From: Xylanimonas ulmi
Lineage (GTDB): Bacteria; Actinomycetota; Actinomycetes; Actinomycetales; Cellulomonadaceae
Length of the DNA stretch: 64,000 bases
Assembly: GCF_004216535.1 (NCBI RefSeq)
Contig: NZ_SGWX01000001.1
Coordinates: forward strand, 868,001 to 932,000
Direction of reading: 5' to 3'
The position numbers and the translations under genes are program-made. A model generated the notes under the pieces. It saw only the letters and a program-made list of their open reading frames with translations, did not search any database and had not been told where the DNA came from. Positions 7,018-13,984 of the stretch are shown one piece after another; the stretch's first letter is position 1, and each line of letters opens with the position of its first letter.

Positions 7018-9435
7018 TCACTCAAGCCCGAGCCGATGGAGCATGTCCTGGTCGATGTCGGCGCGGAACGCCGGCGGCAGGTACAGCGTCGAGATCCCCG
7101 ATAGGTCCTGCGCGTCGACCACGTCGAGGGTCGTCGACCTGATGGTGGGCGGCAGGTGCGGATAGGTGGACGCGTCGTAGATGACCACCGTGTGGTCGCT
7201 CGGGTACGTCTGCTGGAGGTACTCGATCAAGATCGGGAAGTTGTGCCGCTCATAGCCGGCGAAGTTGAAGCCGTCGTCTCCCACGCACTCGGCCTGCCAG
7301 ATCAGCACGTGCATGGTCGGGTTGAGCTGGCGCCGCCGGATCAGCAGATCGGTGGCGTCAACCGTCTGAAGGCCCGCGCTGGACGGGTCGATGCCCAGAT
7401 CGGCGAAGAGCGAGTCCTGGGACGAGATGGCTGGGGCCATCTCGGCTCGCAAGCCGGCTGCCCGCGCCTGGCGGATCGACTCGTGCGTCGCCCACGCGAA
7501 GATGCCGGGGTGGCCGTAGAAGACCGCGCACACGCGCTTTCCCTCACGCAACGGGGTCAGCATCGCCTCGACCATCTCCCGGTAGGTGTCGATCCTCGGC
7601 TTTCCGTTGCCGTACAGGCCGTAGAGGGAGTGCGCGTTCGGGTTCAGCTCGTGGATCTGGAGTTCGGTGATCGGATCGGCGACGCAGTAGACCACCACGT
7701 CTGCGGCGATGATCTGGTCGCGTGCGCCCAAGGTCAGATCGCTGATGGGACGGATGCCCGATCCGACGACGACGAGCCGTCCGGGGCTGTCCCAATCCGT
7801 CCGCTCGAAGTGGCGGATGGCGTCGTCGATGTTGAGTGTGAGGCGATCGCGCCAATCGCTGGAGTTGGTGGTCGTCGTGGTGGCGTCGGTCGTGGTGATG
7901 TGCGTGGTGTCGATCGTGGTCGAGTGGACGTCGACGTGTGTTTCGATCGTGATGGAGTTCGCGTTGAAGTTGTTTGTGTTGATCGTGATCGGATCGATCG
8001 CCACGACGTCGGGCGGCAACTGGTCGCTGACCTTGGCCGCCAGACCCGCGGCCTCAAGCTCCCTCAGCGACTGCAGCCGCAGCCAGCCTCGCAGGCCTTG
8101 GCGCACCGCGTGCTGCTCGGCGGGGCTCAGCGCGCTCGCGCGCAGGACGGCCTGCGGATCGCGTTCGTACGCGTCGAGGCTGTCGGCCGAGGTCAGCGAG
8201 AGCAGAAAGGCGGTGAGCGGGGCCGCCGTCGTGTCCCCACGCGCCTTCAGGAGCGTGCGCGGGGTTCGTCCGATCGGCTTGGACAGCGCGACCGTCTCGA
8301 TCGCCCGCTCCACCGGAAGCCGGTGAATGCGCTCGAGGACCGTGGCGGCTTGGCGCAGCACCTTCGCACCGCGCGCGCTCACATGGCCGTCGAGCGAGTC
8401 GATGACGGTCCGCGCGTTGTCCAGAAGGTCGGCGCTGAGCTCCGCGTCCGGGTGGCTCACCGTGCGGGCGGCCTCCTGGAGGACCACCGTGAGCGCGTCT
8501 TGCAGCCGAGGGTTGTCGGCGGCGACCTCGACAAGGGCGGGGGCGAGAGTCTGGAACTCGTCCCACCATGCGCCGAGGCCGGGGAGCGTGCGGAACGGAC
8601 CATCGCGGAACGCCCGCAGGTCGTCCATGGACGTTCCCGTGTCGGTCGCCGCGAAAGAGCTGAAGAGGCTCTCCAACGAGCACGTGATGTCTGGCAGGCC
8701 GCGGATTCGGCCCTGCAACTCCCAGTCGCCGTCGCCGGCCTCGTCATCGCCCCACCGTCGCGAGATCGGGATCGTCACGCTCGTCGCGAGTTCGTCGGAG
8801 TCGGTGGTGAACGCCTCACTGCCGATCTGGTCGTCGTTGTCGCCGAAGGTGCCGTACCAGATCAGCTGCCAGCCGCTCATCGCGTTCTTGACGGCGGCCT
8901 TGACAAGGGCGCCCACGGACGCCTTGACGGTGGCGATGGCCGCGTCGATCTGCTCTTTGGTCGGTTTGGACAGGGCGTGCTGGAAGCTTGCGGCCACCTT
9001 CGTCACGCCGAGGTAGACGCCGTCGACGAAGGCCTGATAGCCCGCCTCCGCCAGACTGTTCGGCCACCCGTCCTCCTCCATGGCGACCACGATCACGCCG
9101 ATGATGCCCGGAAGGTTCTCGCCGACGAGACCTCGCACGAAGGGATCATTGACGGGGATCGGCTTGAGCTTGGTGTGCCAGAACCCGATCCCCTCGGGGA
9201 TCGCCACGGCGTCGCCAGCGTCGACGTCGGTGTTCCCGAGGTTCCCGTGCCCGCCCGTGCGTGAGTCGATGAGCGGCGCGCCGATGAGTCCGGAGCCCGG
9301 CTGCACCGCGTAGTTGTCGCCGTCGACCTTGAAGTAGCACGCCCACAGATACGGCTCGGCCGTCCCCCAACCGTCGCCCTCGTCGTGACAGACCAGGTAC
9401 TCCAAGCTCACATCGACGTTCTGAGTTGTCGCCAT
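7018..9435 (-). CDS. Borosin-type alpha-N-methyltransferase fused to an N-terminal region of unknown function
   Basis: An 805-residue protein. Residues about 552-790 are a tetrapyrrole-methylase-fold domain of the borosin (OphMA/SonM) kind: LVVVGSGIRPISDLTL, VYCVADP, FYGHPGIF, DATDLLIRRRQLNP, IWQAECVG and STLYLPP. Tyr608, Arg614, Tyr618 and Tyr640 have exactly the spacing of OphMA Tyr66, Arg72, Tyr76 and Tyr98, which catalyse SAM-dependent methylation of peptide-bond nitrogens. Residues 405-447 (FLLSLTSADSLDAY, DPQAVLRASALSPAEQ) look like a borosin precursor binding helix bundle. Residues 477-524 are Thr/Asn/Ile-rich and could be a core or a linker. Residues 1-400 are unrecognised. The ATG at 9435 has GGAG 5 bases before it; an ATG at 9495 is less likely. 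No separate precursor gene was found. A corrin-biosynthesis role is unlikely because of the match to the N-methyltransferases. Confidence 0.8.
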   Translation of the reverse strand: MATTQNVDVSLEYLVCHDEGDGWGTAEPYLWACYFKVDGDNYAVQPGSGLIGAPLIDSRTGGHGNLGNTDVDAGDAVAIPEGIGFWHTKLKPIPVNDPFVRGLVGENLPGIIGVIVVAMEEDGWPNSLAEAGYQAFVDGVYLGVTKVAASFQHALSKPTKEQIDAAIATVKASVGALVKAAVKNAMSGWQLIWYGTFGDNDDQIGSEAFTTDSDELATSVTIPISRRWGDDEAGDGDWELQGRIRGLPDITCSLESLFSSFAATDTGTSMDDLRAFRDGPFRTLPGLGAWWDEFQTLAPALVEVAADNPRLQDALTVVLQEAARTVSHPDAELSADLLDNARTVIDSLDGHVSARGAKVLRQAATVLERIHRLPVERAIETVALSKPIGRTPRTLLKARGDTTAAPLTAFLLSLTSADSLDAYERDPQAVLRASALSPAEQHAVRQGLRGWLRLQSLRELEAAGLAAKVSDQLPPDVVAIDPITINTNNFNANSITIETHVDVHSTTIDTTHITTTDATTTTTNSSDWRDRLTLNIDDAIRHFERTDWDSPGRLVVVGSGIRPISDLTLGARDQIIAADVVVYCVADPITELQIHELNPNAHSLYGLYGNGKPRIDTYREMVEAMLTPLREGKRVCAVFYGHPGIFAWATHESIRQARAAGLRAEMAPAISSQDSLFADLGIDPSSAGLQTVDATDLLIRRRQLNPTMHVLIWQAECVGDDGFNFAGYERHNFPILIEYLQQTYPSDHTVVIYDASTYPHLPPTIRSTTLDVVDAQDLSGISTLYLPPAFRADIDQDMLHRLGLE
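7864..8007 (-). other. Thr/Asn/Ile-rich segment inside the borosin-like protein, candidate core or linker
   Basis: Residues 477-524 of the 805-residue protein: beta-branched and polar residues in loose alternation, for example ITINTNNFNANSITIETH followed by STTIDTTHITTTDATTTTTN. It lies between the precursor-like helical segment and the methyltransferase. Low-complexity linkers also look like this, so a substrate role is a hypothesis. Confidence 0.4.
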
Positions 9436-9620
9436 CTCGACTCCAGGTGGGTACTGAGCCTCAAGTTCGCCATGCGGCGTGAACGTCCGCCTCAACGTCG
9501 AGAGGCGGGCGGCCCCGCCGCTGATACACCGCGCCGGTCATCTCCACCGGCCGGTCATCGCGCGCCAGGCCAGCGCGTTCAGCCGTGGCTGCGCGCCCGC
9601 GACCCGGGAGGATGGCCACC

Positions 9621-10433
9621 ATGCAGACGGCGATCATCACCGGCGGCGCTGGCGGGATGGGCTTGGCGACCGCCGCAATCCTCGGACGCGACCACAAGGT
9701 GGTGATCGCCGACGTCGACCGCGAACGACTCGACGCGGCGGCGGACGGCCTGCGGGCGGCCGGTGTCGACGCGCAGGCGGAGGTCTGCGACATCACGGAC
9801 CGCGCGTCGGTGGACGCACTCTTCGCTGCGGCCGGCCCCGAACTGCGCGCCGTGGTGCACGCCGCCGGGGTCAGCCCACAGATGGGCTCGGGCGCGATGA
9901 TCGCGAGGATCAACGCCCTCGGGACGGTCCACATCGACACCGCGGCCCTTGAGGTCGCCGGCGACGGGTTCGCCGTGGTCAACGTGGCCTCCATCGCCGG
10001 CCATATGTTGCCCTCGGCGCTGGCGCCACGGCGCACCTATCGGCTCGCGCTGACCGATCCGGAGGCGTTCTCGGCCAAGTTGGAGTCCAAGGCGCGGCGC
10101 CCGGGTAGCGCGTACTCAGTCTCCAAGAACTTCGTGCTCTGGTACACGCGGAAGATGGCCGCCGCGTTCGGGGCGAAGGGGGCGCGAGTGCTGTCGGTGT
10201 CGCCCGGCACCTTCGACACCTCGATGGGGCGACTGGAGGAGAAGAGCGGCTCGGGGAAGTTGGTCGAGTTCGCCGCGCTCAAGCGGTTCGGCCGACCCGA
10301 GGAGGTTGCTGAGCTGCTGGCCTTCTGCGCGGGAGACAAGGCCGGCTACCTCACCGGGACTGACATCCTCATCGACGGCGGCGCCAAGGCCGGCCTTGGC
10401 CTGCGCGGTGTGATCGCCCTGGCGCGCGGCTGA
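9621..10433 (+). CDS. Short-chain dehydrogenase/reductase
   Basis: A 270-residue NAD(P)-dependent oxidoreductase of the classical SDR family. The cofactor motif is TGGAGGMG at the N terminus. An acidic residue after the second strand (VIADVDRERL) suggests NAD(H). Catalytic residues are the Ser in NVASIAGH and the pair in YSVSK. The end GYLTGTDILIDGGAKAG is the usual C-terminal dinucleotide-side loop. The ATG at 9621 follows GGGAGG by 9 bases; an ATG at 9612 lies too close to it. An insertion rich in Arg/Lys between the Ser and Tyr motifs resembles the 3-alpha-hydroxysteroid-dehydrogenase-like subgroup. It is divergent from the borosin-like gene; the substrate is unknown. Confidence 0.88.
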   Translation: MQTAIITGGAGGMGLATAAILGRDHKVVIADVDRERLDAAADGLRAAGVDAQAEVCDITDRASVDALFAAAGPELRAVVHAAGVSPQMGSGAMIARINALGTVHIDTAALEVAGDGFAVVNVASIAGHMLPSALAPRRTYRLALTDPEAFSAKLESKARRPGSAYSVSKNFVLWYTRKMAAAFGAKGARVLSVSPGTFDTSMGRLEEKSGSGKLVEFAALKRFGRPEEVAELLAFCAGDKAGYLTGTDILIDGGAKAGLGLRGVIALARG

Positions 10434-10445
10434 CGGCGGACTCTG

Positions 10446-11105
10446 TCAGCGACCGCTGGCGGCGGTCGGTCCGGAGGGGTCGTCGATGGCGGGGTAGTGG
10501 CTCGACTGGCTTGAGGGCGCCTGGAGCATCCCGGTGATCGCGTCGGCGAGGAACTGCCCCACGGCCTCCCAGCGCGGGTCCTCTCCGCCCTCGGCGGCGC
10601 GCTCGACGTCCGCGCAGGTGTCGATCATGATCCGGGTCATCAGCCGGGCGCGCCCGACGGCGATAGCCCGGTCCACGTGCGTCATCCGGCTCAGCAGCGA
10701 GGCGCCGATCTTCAGGGTGAGCGGTGTGGACTCGAGCACCTCGCGCCCGCGTGCCGCCGCGTTCGCGTCGCCGAGCGTGCGGGCCAGGAAGCGGGCTCGC
10801 CAACTGGGGGTGGGCAGCGCGGCGAACGTCTGCGTCATCGGCAGCACGAAACTGCGCACATCGCCCAGGAGGGAGTCGGACTGCGTGAAGAGGCGCTCTC
10901 TGGCCTCCTCGAACGAGGCGGTCTGCCGGTCCAGGAGTGCGCGCAGCAGTCCGTCGCGGCTGCCGAAGTAGTACGCCACGGCCGAGTGGTTCTTGTGGCC
11001 GGCGGCGTCGGCGACCTTGCGGTCGGAGACCTGGGGGATGCCCTGCTCGGCGAACAGGCGCTCGGCTGCGTCGAGCAGTGCGGTGCGGCCATCGGTTCTG
11101 GTCAT
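10446..11105 (-). CDS. TetR-family transcriptional repressor
   Basis: A 219-residue regulator with the TetR N-terminal DNA-binding domain (LLDAAERLFAEQGIPQVSDR, then ADAAGHKNHSAVAYYFGSRD with the typical YYFGSR helix end) and a variable ligand-binding C terminus. The ATG at 11105 gives the usual TetR N terminus; an in-frame ATG at 11168 abuts the palindrome at 11171-11186 and has no ribosome binding site. It is divergent from the duplicated exporter gene, the classic arrangement for a local repressor of an efflux gene. It probably also represses itself. The inducer is unknown. Confidence 0.9.
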   Translation of the reverse strand: MTRTDGRTALLDAAERLFAEQGIPQVSDRKVADAAGHKNHSAVAYYFGSRDGLLRALLDRQTASFEEARERLFTQSDSLLGDVRSFVLPMTQTFAALPTPSWRARFLARTLGDANAAARGREVLESTPLTLKIGASLLSRMTHVDRAIAVGRARLMTRIMIDTCADVERAAEGGEDPRWEAVGQFLADAITGMLQAPSSQSSHYPAIDDPSGPTAASGR

Positions 11106-11170
11106 CAGGCGTAAGGCTCCCGGGTCTGGCGAGGCGACCAGGCTATCGAGCGGAGGGGGGCTACTCATTT

Positions 11171-11186
11171 TAAGTCGGGTGACTTA
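11171..11186. promoter_or_regulatory. Palindromic operator TAAGTC-N4-GACTTA
   Basis: A perfect 6+6 inverted repeat with a GGGT centre, lying between the divergent TetR and exporter genes. It is more A/T-rich than its surroundings. The position and symmetry make it the likely binding site of the adjacent TetR repressor, controlling both directions. Confidence 0.65.
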
Positions 11187-11221
11187 TGCTTGCGATCGCA
11201 ACGACACGAACGGAGCCAGCC

Positions 11222-13399
11222 ATGGACTCGTCGACCACCATGATCGACACCCCCGAACCTCCCGACACGGACATCTCCGTCGCCGAGCTTGAGCAGGACC
11301 TGACACTGCCGTCCGCCAAGCGCTCCCGACGGACGGCCCGCGGCGCGGGCGGCGGCCGCGGCGCGCGGATCGGGATGCTCGTCGGGGTCCTGGTGTTCCC
11401 GTTCGTGATGGTCTCGATGATGTACTCGACCTACCTGGGCACGATGCACGCCCCGCAGGTCGTCGACCTGCCCGTCGCCGTCGTCGCGACCAGCGACCAG
11501 ACGGGCGCGGCGAGCGTCTTCGCAGCCCTCGACGCCGTGGCTGACGACCAGGTCGCGCCGCGCATGGTCGCGACCGTCGACGAGGCGCGCGGCCTGCTCT
11601 CCGAGCAGCAGATCGCCGCCGCGATCGTGCCCCCCGCCGCCGAGGGCCAGCCCGCCACGGTGTACGTCGCGGGCGCGGCCGGGGCCTCCAAGTCCCAGAC
11701 CGCGCAGAGTCTCGTGCTGCCCGCCGCCGCGGGACTCGGCTGGGCGACCCAGGTCGAGGACGTCGCACCCCTGCCCGACGGCGACGCCACCGGCACGGTC
11801 GTGCTGTTCGCCGCAATGGGCATGATGCTCGCCGGGTACGTGCCGTTGAGCATCATGATGATGGGCACCCCGCACCTGTTGCGCCTGCGCCGCTTCCTGC
11901 CCGTACTGGCAGGCTGGGCGGTGATCGTGCCCACCGTGATCTGGCTGCTGCTCGGCCCGCTCGTCGGGGGAGTGGACGGGCACTACCTGACGTTCCTCGG
12001 CATCGGAGCCCTCACCGTGGCCGCCGTGGGCTTGATGCAGCTCTTCCTCACCAAGGCTGTGGGCCCGCTCGGTGTGCTCCTCGGGATGCTCCTGCTCGTG
12101 GTCTTCGGCATGCCGGCGTCCAACCTGGCGCTGCCCGTCGAGTCCATGCCCGGGTTCTTCGGCGCGCTGCACCACGTCCTGCCGTTGTCCGCAGCCGGTG
12201 AGGCGCTGCGCTCGGCCCTGTACTTCGACGGCGTCGGACTGGCCCCGCACCTGATCACCCTCGCCGTCGGCCTGGTCGTCGGGCTCGCGCTGTCGGCCGT
12301 GCTCGACCGCAAGAACGGCGACGTCATCCCCGCCGCCTCCAAGTTCGAGAACTCCGACACCCCGCTGCCCGCGTTGCCCGGCGGGCCCCTGCGGTCCAAG
12401 CGGACCCGGTACATCGCCGCCGCGGCGTTCCCCGGCACGATGATGGTCCTGGTCGTCGGGCTCATGGGCTTCTCCATGCACGCCCCGGACGTGCACGACC
12501 TGCCCGTCGCCGTCGTCGGCGCCACCACCGAGGCGGCGGACCAGGCGGCCTCCGGACTGCAGGGGTCGCTCGGCGACCTAGTCGACCTGCGGACCTTCGA
12601 CTCGGTCGCACACGCCGACCAGGCGATCGAGAGCCAGGAGGTCGTCGCCACGTTCGTGCTGCCGGGCGTCGACGGCGCCCAGGGCGCGCAACTGCGGACC
12701 GCCTCCGGCGCAGGCAAGACCCAGCAGCAGGTCGTGAGCCAGATCTTCACGCAGATCACCGCCGCACAGGGGCTCGCGCTGGAGCAGGTTGACGTCGCGC
12801 CGCTGACCGACACCGACACCCAGGGCAGCGACAGCCTCTACGTCGCCATGGCCTGGGTCATGGCCGGGTTCCTCATCGCCGTCGTGCTGCGCGGCGGCAT
12901 GCCGCAGGTGCGCACCATGCGACGCCATCTGCCGATCCTGCTCGGCTGGGCGGTGGGCATGTCGGTGTGGCTGTGGTTCCTGTTCGCCGTCCTGATCGAC
13001 GCCGTTCACGGCAACGCGTGGTCGCTCATCGGCATCGGGGCGCTGACGATCTTCGCCGTCTCCCTGGTGACCTCCGTCTTCACGCGAAGCATCGGGATGG
13101 CCGCCGTGCCCGTCGTCGTGGTGGCGATGCTGCTCGCCGGCGTCCCCGCCTCGGGTGGCGGCATGTCGCTGTACATGGTCCCGGACGTGTTCCGCGCCCT
13201 GCACGACGTGCTCCCGCTCGCCGCGGGCGTCGACGCCGTCCGCTCGCTGACCTACCTCGGTGGGGCAGGGGTGACGCAGAACGTCCTGGTCATCCTCGCG
13301 TGGGGCGCGGCCGGCCTCCTGGCGAACGGGCTGATCGAGCGGCGCCTGCTCAGGCGGCCGGCGAACCAGGCGCCCGCCCGGTTCCTCGTGGACGCCTGA
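11222..13399 (+). CDS. Internally duplicated ABC-2-type (YhgE/Pip-like) membrane protein
   Basis: A 725-residue membrane protein made of two homologous halves. Each begins with a cytoplasmic tail and one membrane helix, followed by an extracellular domain opening with MHAPQVVDLPVAVV (from residue 75) or MHAPDVHDLPVAVV (near 419). A cluster of about five helices follows, with parallel motifs MAWVMAGFLIAVVLRGG / FAAMGMMLAGYVPLSIMMMG, LGWAVGMSV / LAGWAVIVP and FRALHDVLPLAAGVDAVRSL / FGALHHVLPLSAAGEALRSA. Single-copy relatives are ABC-2-like exporters without an obvious ATPase in the same gene. The ATG at 11222 has GGAG 7 bases before it. No ATPase gene is adjacent, so how it is energised is open. 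The TetR context suggests efflux. Confidence 0.72.
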   Translation: MDSSTTMIDTPEPPDTDISVAELEQDLTLPSAKRSRRTARGAGGGRGARIGMLVGVLVFPFVMVSMMYSTYLGTMHAPQVVDLPVAVVATSDQTGAASVFAALDAVADDQVAPRMVATVDEARGLLSEQQIAAAIVPPAAEGQPATVYVAGAAGASKSQTAQSLVLPAAAGLGWATQVEDVAPLPDGDATGTVVLFAAMGMMLAGYVPLSIMMMGTPHLLRLRRFLPVLAGWAVIVPTVIWLLLGPLVGGVDGHYLTFLGIGALTVAAVGLMQLFLTKAVGPLGVLLGMLLLVVFGMPASNLALPVESMPGFFGALHHVLPLSAAGEALRSALYFDGVGLAPHLITLAVGLVVGLALSAVLDRKNGDVIPAASKFENSDTPLPALPGGPLRSKRTRYIAAAAFPGTMMVLVVGLMGFSMHAPDVHDLPVAVVGATTEAADQAASGLQGSLGDLVDLRTFDSVAHADQAIESQEVVATFVLPGVDGAQGAQLRTASGAGKTQQQVVSQIFTQITAAQGLALEQVDVAPLTDTDTQGSDSLYVAMAWVMAGFLIAVVLRGGMPQVRTMRRHLPILLGWAVGMSVWLWFLFAVLIDAVHGNAWSLIGIGALTIFAVSLVTSVFTRSIGMAAVPVVVVAMLLAGVPASGGGMSLYMVPDVFRALHDVLPLAAGVDAVRSLTYLGGAGVTQNVLVILAWGAAGLLANGLIERRLLRRPANQAPARFLVDA

Positions 13400-13422
13400 C
13401 GGGGGGGGCGGGCTGACTTGGA

Positions 13423-13451
13423 CGCCGCGCCGCACAGCGGGTGGCGCGGCG
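13423..13451 (+). terminator. GC hairpin after the exporter gene
   Basis: CGCCGCGCC and GGCGCGGCG form a 9-bp perfect stem 20 bp after the stop codon at 13399. There is no clear T-tract, so this is a possible rather than a canonical intrinsic terminator. Confidence 0.4.
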
Positions 13452-13480
13452 CCCGCTAGGGATCCTTCCTTACCGGGGAA

Positions 13481-13819
13481 TCAGCGTGTCCAAGAACCGG
13501 GTTCGCCCGTCGGCCACGCGAGCGACGCACGGCGCCGGCGCGATCCCCGGGCGGCGAGCCACGCATGGGTGATCTCGTCGAACCGGGCGTGGTCAACCCT
13601 CTCCAGGACCCGGTTGACCGTGCGCGCCGACGTCCACCCCCGCGAGAACCCGAACCCCAGGCCGATGCCCGCGGGTTGGTCGTGCGCCCAGTCCAGCACC
13701 AGCGTGACCCGGGTCGCGCCAGCGATCCCCGCAGCGACAACCAGCGAGAGCACACTCGCCAACGGTTCACCTGTGAACCTCGAGCGCGGGTCCGGGACCT
13801 GTCCCAGCGCCGTCATCAC
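13481..13819 (-). pseudogene. 5' remnant of an ISAs1-type transposase
   Basis: A leftward frame starting at 13819 encodes about 90 residues that look like the N-terminal domain of H-repeat/ISAs1 transposases (ALGQVPDPRSRFTGEPLASVLSLVVAAGIAGATRV, then ARTVNRVLERVDHARFDEI). After that the frame turns Arg-rich and stops before any of the catalytic DDE residues. It differs in sequence from the intact ISAs1-type copy at 16194-17315, so it is the relic of another insertion. It marks the left side of the A/T-rich transferred segment. Confidence 0.6.
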
Positions 13820-13984
13820 TGCTTACGGTGCGCCACAGGTCCGACGCAACGATGTGCCGTGACTGTGCGAGCAGCGATCGGGGTGAACCTACGCTCCGTA
13901 TGAAGTTTCCGTCGCTGAAGTCGGGTACGCAGCCGCGTTGCTGGACGCTCGCCATGTAACCACACCACTTAAATTCGTTCATTC
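13820..13984. other. Gene-free junction left of the ABC exporter
   Basis: About 165 bp in which the base composition falls from high G+C to the A/T-richer composition of the exporter gene. No gene or inverted repeat was recognised; the exporter stop codon abuts its right end. Confidence 0.4.

Noticed and set aside
7018-7782. Cobalamin (precorrin) methyltransferase for the tetrapyrrole-methylase-fold domain
   Set aside because: The FYGHPG, IWQ and STLYLPP motifs and the exact spacing of the four OphMA catalytic residues fit borosin enzymes, and no cobalamin genes are nearby.
9436-9620. A separate small borosin precursor gene next to the methylase
   Set aside because: No short frame with the helical binding pattern was found in the flanks. 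It could lie elsewhere in the genome.
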